From assembly GCA_035255485.1 (NCBI GenBank), contig DATEZO010000180.1:1-56028 (forward strand): a stretch of DNA of 56,028 nt, written 5' to 3'. Every line of letters starts with the position of its first letter. The stretch's first letter is position 1. Source of the stretch: DATEZO01 sp035255485 (GTDB taxonomy: Bacteria; Pseudomonadota; Gammaproteobacteria; Burkholderiales; Burkholderiaceae_D). Made by a program: the position numbers and the translations under genes. The notes under the pieces were generated by a model. That model was not told the DNA's origin and made no database searches. It worked only from the letters and a program-made list of their open reading frames with translations. Positions 8,199-17,970 of this stretch are shown here, piece by piece.

Positions 8199-9962
8199 GT
8201 GCGAAAAATTACATTAGCCATTGTGGTTCTGAGTCTGGCGGCATGTGCTGCACCGTCGAAACGGGAGACTTACGACTTGATCAACGCCGAGATCGGCAAG
8301 GCGGCCGAGGTCAAGGCGCGTCCCGCGCCGGCCGATGCAGTGTCATCGGCGCTGCTGCCGCCGCTGCGGATCGAAGTACCGAAGGCGCGTGCGCCGCTGG
8401 AGGAACGCTTCAGCCTGACGTTGAATAATGTGCCGGCCAGCCAGTTCTTCATGGCGATTGCTTCCGGCACGCGCTACAGCATGCTGATTCATCCGGAAGT
8501 GACCGGAACGATTTCGGCGAACCTGAAGGATGTCACGCTGTTCGAGGCGCTGGATGCCATCCGCGAACTCTACGGTTACGACTACCAAGTGGACGGCACG
8601 CGCATCTACATCAAGCCGCTGACATTGCAGACCCGGGTATTTACCGTCAACTACCTGACCGGAAGCCGCAGGGGTACGTCGGATATCCGCGTAACCTCCG
8701 GTTCCGTCAGCGATACGTCAACTACCGGCGGCGCAGCGGGTAATACGACGGCCAATCCATCGGCCGGCACTACCGGCAGCCAGCCCGGCACGTCCTCGTA
8801 TTCCCTGAACAGCAGCAAGATCAGCACGACCTCGAACAGCGATTTCTGGGGTGAGCTGAAAGCGTCGCTGGAAGCGATCGTCGGCAACAAGGAAGGGCGC
8901 AGCGTCGTTGTCAGCCCGCAATCCGGCGTCGTGCTGGTACGAGCCATGTGGAACGAACTGAAAAACGTCAATGCCTATCTGAAGGCAACCCAGATTTCGG
9001 TCGATCGGCAGGTGATTCTCGAAGCGAAGATATTGGAAGTGCAGTTGAATGACAGCTATCAGACTGGCATCAACTGGGCGTCGTTCGCATCGATCACGGG
9101 CATCGGCAACAATCGCGTTTCGTCGGGATTCCTGTCGCCCGGAACCAGCCTGTCGTCGGCCGCCAAATCCAATGTCCTGACCACCACTGTCAGCAGTACC
9201 AATCCGGGCACGGGAGCAACCGGGAACGCAACGGTCAATGCCACTACCAGCCTCGATCTGGGAATTGCCGGCAGCGCGGCCGGCTCGCTGTTCGGCCTGG
9301 CCTTCCAGACCAACAACTTCGCCGCCCTGATCACGTTCCTGGAAACCCAGGGCACGGTCCACGTGCTGTCCAGCCCGCGCATTGCGACCCTGAATAACCA
9401 GAAGGCGGTGCTGAAAGTAGGCAAGGACGAGTTCTACGTCACCAATATCAGTTCCTCGACTACTGCAACCGGCACGACCAGTACCACCACGCCAAGCGTA
9501 ACGGTGCAGCCCTTCTTTTCCGGCGTTGCGCTCGATGTGACGCCGCAGATCGACGAAAGCGGCAACATCATCCTGCATATTCATCCATCGGTCAGCAACG
9601 TCACCACCGTGGACAAGCCGCTGAATCTCGGCACTGCCGGTGCGTTTACCCTGCCGCTGGCATCGAGCACGGTGTCGGAAACCGATAGCGTGGTACGCGG
9701 CCAGAACGGCCAGATCGTCGCGATCGGCGGCCTGATGCGCCAGGCGAGCTCATCGGATCGCTCGCAGGTCCCTGGCGCCGGGGATGTGCCCGTGCTGGGC
9801 GGGCTGTTTCGCAATACCAGCCAGGTAACGCAAAAGCGCGAACTGGTCATCCTGCTCAAGCCGACGGTGATCCAGGATGATCATGCCTGGATACAGGATA
9901 TGCAGGAAAGCCAGGCGCGTATCCAGAACCTGGCGCCCCGGGGTGCGCTGGAGCGGCATTAG
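8199..9962 (+). CDS. mshL: MSHA secretin MshL, outer-membrane lipoprotein
   Basis: The GTG at 8199 is preferred over an upstream ATG at 8154. It has AAGG eight bases upstream and gives a clean lipoprotein signal with lipobox L13-A14-A15-C16. The product is 587 aa. It has a secretin N0/STN-like domain (SLTLNNVPASQFFMAIASG), a Ser/Thr/Gly-rich insert (about 165-205), N1-type repeats and a C-terminal secretin channel domain with the VPxLGxLFR-type motif (DVPVLGGLFRNTSQ). It would form the outer-membrane pore for the MSHA pilus. Confidence 0.85.
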   Translation: MRKITLAIVVLSLAACAAPSKRETYDLINAEIGKAAEVKARPAPADAVSSALLPPLRIEVPKARAPLEERFSLTLNNVPASQFFMAIASGTRYSMLIHPEVTGTISANLKDVTLFEALDAIRELYGYDYQVDGTRIYIKPLTLQTRVFTVNYLTGSRRGTSDIRVTSGSVSDTSTTGGAAGNTTANPSAGTTGSQPGTSSYSLNSSKISTTSNSDFWGELKASLEAIVGNKEGRSVVVSPQSGVVLVRAMWNELKNVNAYLKATQISVDRQVILEAKILEVQLNDSYQTGINWASFASITGIGNNRVSSGFLSPGTSLSSAAKSNVLTTTVSSTNPGTGATGNATVNATTSLDLGIAGSAAGSLFGLAFQTNNFAALITFLETQGTVHVLSSPRIATLNNQKAVLKVGKDEFYVTNISSSTTATGTTSTTTPSVTVQPFFSGVALDVTPQIDESGNIILHIHPSVSNVTTVDKPLNLGTAGAFTLPLASSTVSETDSVVRGQNGQIVAIGGLMRQASSSDRSQVPGAGDVPVLGGLFRNTSQVTQKRELVILLKPTVIQDDHAWIQDMQESQARIQNLAPRGALERH

Positions 9963-10856
9963 ATGTATGAGGCGCATTTCGGCCTGCGCGAGCCGCCGTT
10001 CAGCCTGACACCGGATACCAGCTTTTTCTTTGCTGGCGCCGGTTCGCAGGAGGCATTGAACACCTTGCTGGTCGCTGTCAGAAATGGCGAAGGCTTCGTC
10101 AAGATTACCGGCGAAGTCGGCACCGGCAAGACGCTGCTATGCCGCAAGTTCATGGCGATGCTGGATGGCAGCTTTGTCACCGCCTATATTCCCAACCCGT
10201 CCCTGGAGCCGCGCACATTGATGCTGGCGCTGGCGGATGAACTGGAAATCCCGCTGACGAAAGAGATCGACCAGCATCAGTTGCTGAAATCGATCAATCA
10301 TCGCCTGCTGATACTGGCGCGCGAGGGAAAGCGCGTGGTGCTGTGTCTGGACGAAGCACAGGCAATTCCGGTGGAGAGCCTGGAAGCGCTGCGCCTCCTG
10401 ACCAATCTGGAGACGGAAAAGCGCAAGTTGCTCCAGATCGTGATGTTCGGACAGCCGGAGCTGAACCGCACCTTACAGCGGGAAGACATTCGCCAGCTTG
10501 CCCAGCGCATCGGGTTTCATTATCATCTCGGCCCGCTTTCGAGGGATGATCTGGAATTCTATCTTGCGCACCGGCTCAGTATCGCCGGCTTTTCCGGCAG
10601 CCGGCTGTTCGGCCGCGATGCGATATCTGCCCTGAAATCCGCCAGCGGCGGTATTCCCCGGCTAGTCAACATTCTGGCGCACAAGGCATTGATGCTGGCC
10701 TACGGTGAAGGAAAAAGGCAGGTGCGCGCACGACATGTCAATACAGCGGCGAGTGACACGGCCGCGGCTAAAAAAACGCGCCTGTACAAGGTATTGGCGG
10801 GCGCCCTGTTGCTGGTTGCGGCTGGTGCCGTCGCTGGATGGATGTATTTCCGATGA
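9963..10856 (+). CDS. mshM: MSHA biogenesis ATPase MshM (ExeA-like AAA)
   Basis: 297 aa, starting immediately after the mshL stop. N-terminal YEAHFGLREPPFSLTPD is the classic ExeA/GspA opening. Walker A is GEVGTGKT (50-57) and Walker B is VVLCLDE (D130-E131). An AAA lid follows, then a C-terminal transmembrane helix (about 274-296). ExeA-type ATPases help insert the secretin through peptidoglycan. The stop overlaps the mshN start (ATGA). Confidence 0.82.
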   Translation: MYEAHFGLREPPFSLTPDTSFFFAGAGSQEALNTLLVAVRNGEGFVKITGEVGTGKTLLCRKFMAMLDGSFVTAYIPNPSLEPRTLMLALADELEIPLTKEIDQHQLLKSINHRLLILAREGKRVVLCLDEAQAIPVESLEALRLLTNLETEKRKLLQIVMFGQPELNRTLQREDIRQLAQRIGFHYHLGPLSRDDLEFYLAHRLSIAGFSGSRLFGRDAISALKSASGGIPRLVNILAHKALMLAYGEGKRQVRARHVNTAASDTAAAKKTRLYKVLAGALLLVAAGAVAGWMYFR

Positions 10857-11986
10857 GCCTGATCAATCAAATGCTGCAAGAACTGGATGCCCGCGGCGCC
10901 GGCAGGGAGGCTGCAGGCAGCCTGCATGCACAGGTCAGGCCGGTTCCTGAACGCGCAGCGCACCATGCGGGCTGGTGGGTCGCGCTGGTGCTGGCATTGC
11001 TGCTGGGTGGCGTCCTCTTCTGGGCATGGCAGCGCGGAACCGCTCCTGCCGTTCATCCGGCGCCGACAACGCCGCCCCGGCTTGTCTTGAAGCTTGCGCC
11101 GGATCTGGCCGTGTTGCCCCAACCGATGCAGCAACCCGCCACGGATGCGAACCAAAACGCCATTTTGCCGGATGCCGACACGCCTGCGCCGCCCATTGTC
11201 GCGAATAGTTTGTCGAATTTGCCGAAGGAGGAGGCGCCGGCAAGGAAGTCGAAACCGGCAACGTTGCCGCCTGTCGAGCAGCCGACATCCGCTCCTGCGA
11301 AACTGGCGGTATCGCTGACACTGCCCCAACCGCAAGCAAAAAGCGAGACGGCCGGAAACGCCGACCCCATCGATCTGCCGGTGACCTCTGGCAAGCAGGT
11401 CAAGGAACTGACCCCGCAGCAGCGCGCCGAGAACGAATATCGCAAGGCGATTTTCCTGATACAGCAGGGCAGGGCAGCGGAAGCCATTGCCGGGCTGGAG
11501 CAGGCGCTGACGTTGGATGCACGCCATGCTGCGGCGCGCCAGACACTGGCCGGGCTGCTGATGGAAAACAGGCGCCCGGAAGAAGCGGTGCGCAGGTTGC
11601 AGGAAGGTCTGGCGCTCGATCCGGGCCAGCCCGGCATGGCCATGATCCTGGCACGCCTGCAAGTGGAAAAAGGCGAGCAGCAAGGAGCGCTGGAAACCTT
11701 GCAGCGCACCTTGCCCCAGGCCGCCGAGCGGCCCGATTATCAGGCATTCCTCGCGGCGTTGTTGCAGCGCCAGGGGCGGCATCAGGAATCGATTGAGCAT
11801 TATCTCGTCGCCCTGCGGAAAACACCCCAGAACGGCGTCTGGTGGATGGGCCTCGGCATTTCGCTGCAGGCGGATAACCGGCTGGCGGAAGCGCAGGATG
11901 CGTTTGGCAAGGCGAAAGCAAGCAATACGCTCTCGGCCGACCTGCTGGCATTTGTCGAGCAGAAGCTGGCGCAACTGCGGCGCTGA
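10853..11986 (+). CDS. mshN: MSHA biogenesis protein MshN, TPR protein
   Basis: The start at 10853 is chosen because it gives the family-typical MSLINQMLQELDAR and an ATGA overlap with mshM. The product is 377 aa: a short cytoplasmic N-terminus, one transmembrane helix (about 43-62), a Pro/Ala-rich periplasmic linker (about 65-180) and several tetratricopeptide repeats up to the C-terminus (for example AIAGLEQALTLDARHAAARQ). It is the last gene of the msh unit and meets the response regulator gene tail to tail across a 147-bp gap with no clear terminator. Confidence 0.8.
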   Translation: MSLINQMLQELDARGAGREAAGSLHAQVRPVPERAAHHAGWWVALVLALLLGGVLFWAWQRGTAPAVHPAPTTPPRLVLKLAPDLAVLPQPMQQPATDANQNAILPDADTPAPPIVANSLSNLPKEEAPARKSKPATLPPVEQPTSAPAKLAVSLTLPQPQAKSETAGNADPIDLPVTSGKQVKELTPQQRAENEYRKAIFLIQQGRAAEAIAGLEQALTLDARHAAARQTLAGLLMENRRPEEAVRRLQEGLALDPGQPGMAMILARLQVEKGEQQGALETLQRTLPQAAERPDYQAFLAALLQRQGRHQESIEHYLVALRKTPQNGVWWMGLGISLQADNRLAEAQDAFGKAKASNTLSADLLAFVEQKLAQLRR

Positions 11987-12133
11987 TAGGTTTCGTTCCT
12001 GTTGGCAGCGATATTTTGCATCGCACGCATTGATACCGGATTCGCCAATAATCATCCGGCGCACGGCAGCGTTATTTGTAGCGATCTGCATTCATAAGCG
12101 GCCTGGCCTGCAGATGGTGCAGGACTAACGAAT

Positions 12134-12778
12134 TCAGGCTTCAGTACGGTGGATTGTCACCAGACCATGACGAGCAGCCAGCCGGAGCAGTTTGAAATCA
12201 TTATCGACATCAAGTTTTTGCCGGATCAGTGTCAGATAGTTGAGTACCGTTTTCGGGCTAAGCTGCATCGAACTGGCAATGTCGGTTGCTGAATCGCCAT
12301 GAACACGCATGCGCAGTACCTCGAACTCCCTTGGGGTGAGATGGGCAAATGCGCCTTCGCCGTCGACCGCTTCCTGGGCAAGGGTCTGCGCAATTTCAGG
12401 CGAGAACACGCGTTTCCCGGCCGCAATGCAACGGATACCGTCGATCACGTCTTCCGGTTCACAATGTTTGGTCAGATAGCCAAGGGCGCCGCTGCGTAAT
12501 GCTTGCGTGATGTGGCCCGCATCCTCGTGCATGGAAAGAACCAGGACTTTCAGTTCAGGGCGGCGGGCCAGCATACCGCGAATCGCCTCGATGCCGCTGC
12601 TGCCCTTGAGGCTGAGGTCGACCAGGGCTACATCGGCGGCGGTACGCAGCACAAGAGCATTGGCTTCATCGGCCTTGGCGGCTTCACCCACCACCTGCAG
12701 ACCGGGCTCGGCATCGAGCAGGCGGCGATAGCCGGTTCTTACAATGGCATGGTCGTCGACCAGAATAATGCGAATCAT
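12134..12778 (-). CDS. NarL/FixJ-type response regulator
   Basis: 214 aa. A receiver domain with DD at residues 8-9, a phospho-acceptor Asp in VALVDLSLKG and a conserved switch Lys (GYLTKH). A C-terminal LuxR-type HTH follows (LTPREFEVLRM ... ATDIASSMQLSPKTVLNYLTLIRQKL). It is the cognate partner of the kinase encoded just upstream, with stop/start overlap (ATGA). The nearest candidate target is the divergent TonB-dependent receptor. The signal is unknown. Confidence 0.85.
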   Translation of the reverse strand: MIRIILVDDHAIVRTGYRRLLDAEPGLQVVGEAAKADEANALVLRTAADVALVDLSLKGSSGIEAIRGMLARRPELKVLVLSMHEDAGHITQALRSGALGYLTKHCEPEDVIDGIRCIAAGKRVFSPEIAQTLAQEAVDGEGAFAHLTPREFEVLRMRVHGDSATDIASSMQLSPKTVLNYLTLIRQKLDVDNDFKLLRLAARHGLVTIHRTEA

Positions 12779-14082
12779 CTCGCCTCCTGTTGTTCTGTTT
12801 CGAGCGGCAGGCTGATCTGAAGATGCAGGCCGTTCGGTTGTCCCGGACAGAGCTCCAGACTACCGTTCACCATGCCTAGTCTCTCCTCGATACCAAGCAG
12901 ACCGCCGCCGCGATGCGGGCCGTCCGGCGCCAAGCCACAGCCGTCGTCCTCGATCCGCAATTTCAGCGTCCAGCCATCAGCGTCGATCTTTAGCCGGCAG
13001 AGTGTTGCACCGCTGTGCCGGACGACATTGGTCAGGGCCTCCTGCGCCACACGATATAGCACCAGTCCGATGTCCTCGCCGAGTGGCGGTAGAGTGGCCG
13101 GCATGTCAAGGATGAAGCTGATTCCCGGGGCACGCTGCTGCCAGCTGGCAAGCAATTCACGCAAGGCGCTGGTCAGCCCCGGCCCGTTCAGGCCATGCGG
13201 CCGCAGGCGCTTGAGCATGGCACGCAGTTGCTCGCCACTGGTGCGGACATCGCGCCGCAGATCCTGTGCGCATTCGACGATGTGCGTGGCGTCGAGTTGG
13301 CCGGCATTGCGTTCGAGATAAGCGGCTGTCGCGCCAATCGCGGTCAGCGTCTGCCCCATCTCGTCGTGCAATTCTCTTGCCAGAGTGCGGCGTTCGTCCT
13401 CCTGCACCCGGATCAGCTGGCGCGATAGCTGCCGTTGCGCCTCATGCGAGGTGGACAGCGCAGCGGCCAGATTGTCGATCGCACCAGCGACCTGCCTGAA
13501 TTCGCGCAGCGCGAAAGCGGGTAACCCCGCATCTGCCTCGCCCCTGGCCAGGCGTTGCAGGCCGGCCTCCAACTCGCGGAATGGTGCCAGCGCACGGTCG
13601 GCTGCCAATCGGGCGACCAGTAGGGTTGCTCCAGAAAAGAACATCAGGGTGATGCAAAGGCGAACACTATCGCCCAGTTTCTCCTCGACTTCGGAGGCTG
13701 GGTTGGGCGCAATGTGTAGAGTTTGATCACCGAGGCGGATCAGCTGGCCGGTACCGGCTGCCGGTTCAACTCCGAGCATGCCAGCCAGTTTGGTAATGGC
13801 CGAAGCCCTATTCTCAGAGGGAGGCATGGCGCCGATGCTGACAGTAATATGGCGTAACGGCCCGCTATTCAAAATCTTCTGCAGGCGAGCCTGGGTCTCG
13901 GCAGGCGGCAGATCGCGATTGATTTGGCCGGTATCGAGCAAGACCCTTACCAATTGGTCCGAGGCGCCAACCTCGGCAGCGACATCGTTGCGCAGCGAGT
14001 ACAGGTTGATCAGGACAGCCATCAGCAACAGCCCCAGCAGCATCATCCCGAGATAGCCGACCAACCGTCGTCTCAGATCCAT
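12775..14082 (-). CDS. Sensor histidine kinase, HAMP plus HisKA_3
   Basis: The start at 14082 is chosen because GGAGG lies six bases upstream, which a longer frame to 14133 lacks; 435 aa. Two transmembrane helices flank a periplasmic sensor of about 120 aa. HAMP, a HisKA_3 dimerisation helix with the phospho-acceptor His in ARELHDEMGQ, and an HATPase domain (DDGCGLAP, then a G-rich GGGLLGIEERL lid) follow. The short N-terminal sensor looks like the LapD/MoxY-type module, a tentative call. It forms an operon with the response regulator. Confidence 0.83.
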   Translation of the reverse strand: MDLRRRLVGYLGMMLLGLLLMAVLINLYSLRNDVAAEVGASDQLVRVLLDTGQINRDLPPAETQARLQKILNSGPLRHITVSIGAMPPSENRASAITKLAGMLGVEPAAGTGQLIRLGDQTLHIAPNPASEVEEKLGDSVRLCITLMFFSGATLLVARLAADRALAPFRELEAGLQRLARGEADAGLPAFALREFRQVAGAIDNLAAALSTSHEAQRQLSRQLIRVQEDERRTLARELHDEMGQTLTAIGATAAYLERNAGQLDATHIVECAQDLRRDVRTSGEQLRAMLKRLRPHGLNGPGLTSALRELLASWQQRAPGISFILDMPATLPPLGEDIGLVLYRVAQEALTNVVRHSGATLCRLKIDADGWTLKLRIEDDGCGLAPDGPHRGGGLLGIEERLGMVNGSLELCPGQPNGLHLQISLPLETEQQEAR

Positions 14083-14155
14083 CGCCTGCCTCCATATCCA
14101 AGTAAGGCGCTTATGCAGCAGGTTTTGTACCATATGATGAATGGGTAGATGGACA

Positions 14156-14172
14156 CCGGGAAATTTTCCCGG
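14156..14172. promoter_or_regulatory. Palindrome between the kinase and TonB receptor genes
   Basis: CCGGGAAATTTTCCCGG is a perfect 8+1+8 palindrome in the divergent kinase/TonB-receptor intergenic region. It could be an operator, for example for the neighbouring response regulator, which is an inference. A TATAGT hexamer near 14218 could be a -10 for the receptor gene. Confidence 0.45.
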
Positions 14173-14307
14173 GTTTATGAGGCGTAATTCCCTGGACCTG
14201 CAGGAATGCGACCCACTATAGTTTGGTTTTTTGCACTGTGGCGGCCCTTTCTCTTTCAGGTTTTCCAGGGATAAAGCAAAAAATATTTATTCAAGCCAGG
14301 AGATTTT

Positions 14308-16848
14308 GTGCAACATCCGCTATTCCACCGCGGGCTGCAAATATGGCCCCACACTTCGATCGTGCTGGCACTGACCGCCGCATTCAACCCGAATGCCCAC
14401 GCGCAGCAAGAAAAATTGCCGCCAGCCGTTGAGATTATCGGCACCGCACCGTTGCCGGGCATCGGCCAGCCGCGCGAAGAGATTGCCGCACCGGTACAAA
14501 GTGCCAGAAGCCGCGATATCGAGCGCAGTGGAGCGCTGGAGCTGGGTGACTTCATGAACCGCACGCTCGGCAGCGTCCATGTCAATGACGTGCAGGGCAA
14601 TCCATTCCAGATGGATGTGAATTATCGCGGCTATGCGGCATCGCCGCTGCTGGGTACGCCGCAGGGCTTGTCGGTGTATATGGATGGCGTGCGCATGAAC
14701 CAGCCGTTTGGCGATGTGGTGAGCTGGGACCTGATTCCGCGCACGGCGATCTCATCGATGACCTTGATGCCGGGCTCGAATCCGTTGTTTGGCCTCAATA
14801 CGCTGGGCGGCGCGCTGTCGGTGCAGACCAAGGACGGCAGGCGCAATCCGGGGACATCGCTGCAGACGACCGTCGGCAGCAATGCGCGGCGTGCCATTGA
14901 GTTCGAGCATGGCGGCTTTAACGACAAGGGATTGAACTGGTATGTAACAGGCAATCTATTCAAGGAACGCGGCTGGCGTGATGATTCGCCATCCGATGTA
15001 CGTCAGTTGTTCAGCAAGCTGGGTTGGCACAGCGGCGCTACCGATCTGAAGCTGACGCTGGCCCATGCCGACAATGAGCTGAACGGTAACGGCTTGCAAG
15101 AGCAGGGTTTGCTGGCGCGTGACCGTGCCAGCGTGTACACCAAGCCGGATCAGACGCAGAACCGCTCGACACTGCTTAACCTGGCGACAAGCCATGCGTT
15201 CAATGATGAATTGCTGTTCTCCGGGAATATGTATTATCGCAAGATTAACACCTCGACCCTCAACGGGGATATCAACGAGGATGCGCTGGATCAGTCGGTG
15301 TATCAGCCCAGTGCGGCCGATCAGGCGGCGCTGGCGGCAGCCGGCTATAGCGGCTATCCGGCAAGTGGTGCCAATGCATCGAACACGCCCTTTCCATCCT
15401 GGCGTTGCATTGCGCAAGCACTGCAAAATGATGACCCGGCCGAGACATGCAATGGCTTGATCAACCGCGGCCAGAGCGCGCAAACGAACTATGGGCTGTC
15501 AGGCCAGCTGACCTGGCTGGGCACGCTGGCTGGCAAGCGCAACCAGCTGCTGGCAGGCGCCGGCTATGATGCCAGTCGTGTCAGTTTTACGCAGTCGTCG
15601 CAGCTCGGCTATCTGAATCCGGATCACAGCATTACCGGGGTCAATGCCTTTGGCGATGGTGTCACCGGTGGTGTGGCCGATGGTGAGCCGTATGACACGC
15701 GTGTCGATCTGTCGGGCTGGATCCAGACCTGGAGCGTATTTGCCAGTGACACATTGTCTATTCAGGACAACCTGCACCTGACGCTATCGGGGCGCTATAA
15801 CACGACTTCAATCAAAAATCGCGACCGGATTCATGCCGCCGACGACAGTGCATCGCTCAGCGGCGACCACCGCTTTTCACGCTTGAATCCTGCCATCGGC
15901 CTGACTTACAGCCCGACCAAGACATTCAATACCTATGCCGGCTACAGCGAAAGCAGCCGTGCACCGACCGCCATCGAACTCGGTTGCGCCAATCCGGCCC
16001 GGCCCTGCAAGCTGCCGAATGCAATGGCGGGCGATCCGCCGCTCAAACAGGTTGTCACACACACCATAGAGGCGGGTGTGCGCGGTACGGCGCCCGGTAA
16101 TCTGCTGCAATGGAATGCCGGTGTGTTCAGTGCTGAAAACCGGGACGACATCCTGTTTGTCGCCGACAATCAGTCCGGCTTTGGTTACTTCAAGAATTTC
16201 GGGAAAACCCGCCGCCGGGGGCTGGAACTGGGCCTCAGCGGCAAGCTGGGCAAGCTCAATCTGGGTGCGCAATATACCCGGCTGGCTGCGACGTTCCAGA
16301 GTGCCGAAACAGTCAATGGCAGCAGCAACAGCAGCAATGACACGGCAAGCGCCGGCGCCCCGGGGCAAGAGGGAACCATCAATATTCAGCCCGGCGATCG
16401 CATTCCCCTGATTCCGCGTCACATGCTGAAACTGTCTGCCGATTATGCGGTGTCGCCAGCCTTTACGCTCAACGGCAGCATGGTGGCGGTGTCAGGTGCA
16501 TTGGCGCGCGGCAACGAGAACAACGGACACCGGCCGGATGGCACGTTCTACCTTGGCCAGGGTCGCAGTGCCGGTTATGCGATATTCAATCTGGGCGCCA
16601 ACTACCGCATGACGCGCCAGTTGCAGTTGCTGGCGCAAGTCAATAATGTGTTCGATACCCGTTACAACACCGCAGCCCAACTGGGCTCGGCCGGCTTTGA
16701 TGGCAGCGGTAATTTCGTGGCCCGACCGTTCGGCGGGTCGAGTGCCGACGGCTTTCCAGTCCGGCAATCAACCTTCTACGCTCCTGGCGCTCCACGGCTG
16801 ATCTGGGTCGGGCTGCGCTACACGTTCGATAAGCCGAGCGGGACGTGA
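14308..16848 (+). CDS. TonB-dependent outer-membrane receptor
   Basis: The GTG at 14308 has AGGAG five bases upstream; 846 aa. Signal peptide ending at AHA (about residue 31), a plug domain (about 45-165, with VYMDGVRMNQPFGDV and NTLGGALSVQTKDG) and a 22-strand barrel ending in an aromatic-rich strand (RLIWVGLRYTF). The TonB box is probably around PPAVEIIG. The substrate cannot be told from sequence. A divergent two-component system suggests signal-controlled expression. The length is normal for siderophore, metal or sugar-complex receptors. Confidence 0.85.
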   Translation: MQHPLFHRGLQIWPHTSIVLALTAAFNPNAHAQQEKLPPAVEIIGTAPLPGIGQPREEIAAPVQSARSRDIERSGALELGDFMNRTLGSVHVNDVQGNPFQMDVNYRGYAASPLLGTPQGLSVYMDGVRMNQPFGDVVSWDLIPRTAISSMTLMPGSNPLFGLNTLGGALSVQTKDGRRNPGTSLQTTVGSNARRAIEFEHGGFNDKGLNWYVTGNLFKERGWRDDSPSDVRQLFSKLGWHSGATDLKLTLAHADNELNGNGLQEQGLLARDRASVYTKPDQTQNRSTLLNLATSHAFNDELLFSGNMYYRKINTSTLNGDINEDALDQSVYQPSAADQAALAAAGYSGYPASGANASNTPFPSWRCIAQALQNDDPAETCNGLINRGQSAQTNYGLSGQLTWLGTLAGKRNQLLAGAGYDASRVSFTQSSQLGYLNPDHSITGVNAFGDGVTGGVADGEPYDTRVDLSGWIQTWSVFASDTLSIQDNLHLTLSGRYNTTSIKNRDRIHAADDSASLSGDHRFSRLNPAIGLTYSPTKTFNTYAGYSESSRAPTAIELGCANPARPCKLPNAMAGDPPLKQVVTHTIEAGVRGTAPGNLLQWNAGVFSAENRDDILFVADNQSGFGYFKNFGKTRRRGLELGLSGKLGKLNLGAQYTRLAATFQSAETVNGSSNSSNDTASAGAPGQEGTINIQPGDRIPLIPRHMLKLSADYAVSPAFTLNGSMVAVSGALARGNENNGHRPDGTFYLGQGRSAGYAIFNLGANYRMTRQLQLLAQVNNVFDTRYNTAAQLGSAGFDGSGNFVARPFGGSSADGFPVRQSTFYAPGAPRLIWVGLRYTFDKPSGT

Positions 16849-16903
16849 CCATGGATGCTGAACGGCGCCGCCGTCGTTTTCCGTCCGTGTATATCGGAAC
16901 CGC

Positions 16904-17329
16904 TCAAGCTTCCAGTTTCGCATTCAGCGTAATCGTCGCATTCAGCACCTTGGAAACCGGACAACCCACCTTCGCGTTGTTCACCGCCGTGTCAAACGCT
17001 TCCCGGTCCACGCCCGGTATGCTCGCTATCAGGTCCAGATGGACGGCTGAAATCACGAAATCGTTACCGACCTTGTCCAGCGTCACCGCCGCCGTGGTTT
17101 TCAGGCTGTCGGCGGTGATGCCGGCATCGGCCAGTTGCGCGGAGACCGCCATCGTGAAGCAGCCGGCATGCGCGGCGGCGATCAGTTCTTCCGGATTGGT
17201 GCCTGGTCCTTCCTCGAAGCGCGAATTGAATCCGTACTGGGTATTCGACAGCACGCCGCTGTCGGTCGAGATAGTGCCTCTGCCTTCCTTGAGGTTGCCG
17301 CTCCATGCCGCCATTGCCTTGCGTTTCAT
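16904..17329 (-). CDS. OsmC/Ohr-family peroxiredoxin
   Basis: The start at 17329 is chosen because AGGAGATATCAA precedes it and MKRKAMAAWSGNLKEG is the usual OsmC opening; 141 aa. The two redox Cys of OsmC-type thiol peroxidases are present (HAGCFTMAVS and KVGCPVSKVL), as is the Arg/Glu environment (SRFEEGPGTNPEELIAAAHA). It reduces organic hydroperoxides in the cytoplasm. It follows a small hypothetical gene on the same strand (27 bp gap), so the two are probably cotranscribed. Confidence 0.9.
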   Translation of the reverse strand: MKRKAMAAWSGNLKEGRGTISTDSGVLSNTQYGFNSRFEEGPGTNPEELIAAAHAGCFTMAVSAQLADAGITADSLKTTAAVTLDKVGNDFVISAVHLDLIASIPGVDREAFDTAVNNAKVGCPVSKVLNATITLNAKLEA

Positions 17330-17355
17330 TTGATATCTCCTGGGGTTGAAAAGGG

Positions 17356-17565
17356 TTAGCGGCGTTTCTTCTTTCTTTTCGGCGGCGGCGTCAGCAGTGC
17401 GCCGGTCCAGAAATCCATCATTTGCCTGGTGCCCTTCGTCATCATGATCGACGTCTGGCGCCGGCCCTCCGCGATGGCGCGGCTGCGCGCCGAACCCGCT
17501 ATCGCATTGGCGCCACTCAGCCACATGCTCATGAACGGGTTCTTTTTGATCCAGGGGTTCTTCAT
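17356..17565 (-). CDS. Small basic hypothetical protein
   Basis: 69 aa from an ATG at 17565 (a longer frame to 17643 has no support). It has a repeated MKNPW/KKNPFMSMWLSG opening, a central Ala/Arg/Ser helix and a very basic tail (PPPKRKKKRR). No domain is recognised. The amphipathic helix and basic tail are reminiscent of small phasin-like or nucleic-acid-binding proteins, but function is unknown. It is probably in one operon with osmC. Confidence 0.5.
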   Translation of the reverse strand: MKNPWIKKNPFMSMWLSGANAIAGSARSRAIAEGRRQTSIMMTKGTRQMMDFWTGALLTPPPKRKKKRR

Positions 17566-17703
17566 TGTGCGTCTCGCTTTCCGATGTTCAACAGCGCGCC
17601 GAATATAAAATCGTCGCCGCCATAGTGTTGAGCAAAAGCGCAATCGAAAGTTCGAAAATTCAATCAGGCAAGACGTCGGCGCTCGCCTTTTTGATATTTA
17701 GTT

Positions 17704-17773
17704 GGAGTATATGCAAAAATGAACTGATATTCGCAATGAATACGGCGTGCTTTGTAGATACATGTGGGTGTAT
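17704..17773 (+). repeat. Copy C of the three-copy ~70-bp non-coding motif
   Basis: It shows the same GGAGTAT-30-TACG-13-ATACA-7-GTAT spacing as the copies at 1491 and 35677. It shares the core TATTCGCAATRAATACG with the 35677 copy. It lies in the 405-bp gap 17566-17970 between two minus-strand genes. I see no convincing gene in that gap; short frames there have poor codon character. Confidence 0.55.
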
Positions 17774-17970
17774 TTATATTGGAAAAAGATGCTCGGCGAT
17801 GGCGGTGCGGCCAGCCGGGCACGATTTTTGCTGTCATGGAATAGGTTGCCATGAGGGCGGTTCTTACCTGAATGCATGCCGGCTGGTGGAAAGCGAGATT
17901 CCCGCCGCGGCCTGCCTGCGAGCAGTCGGGGGGTTCTAGCCTTGCTTTGCACGCGCATGCGGCCTCTGCT

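Noticed and set aside
14308..16848. Assigning a specific substrate (iron siderophore, lanthanide or other) to the TonB-dependent receptor
   Set aside because: No substrate-specific neighbour such as a siderophore or methanol dehydrogenase gene is present in the window.
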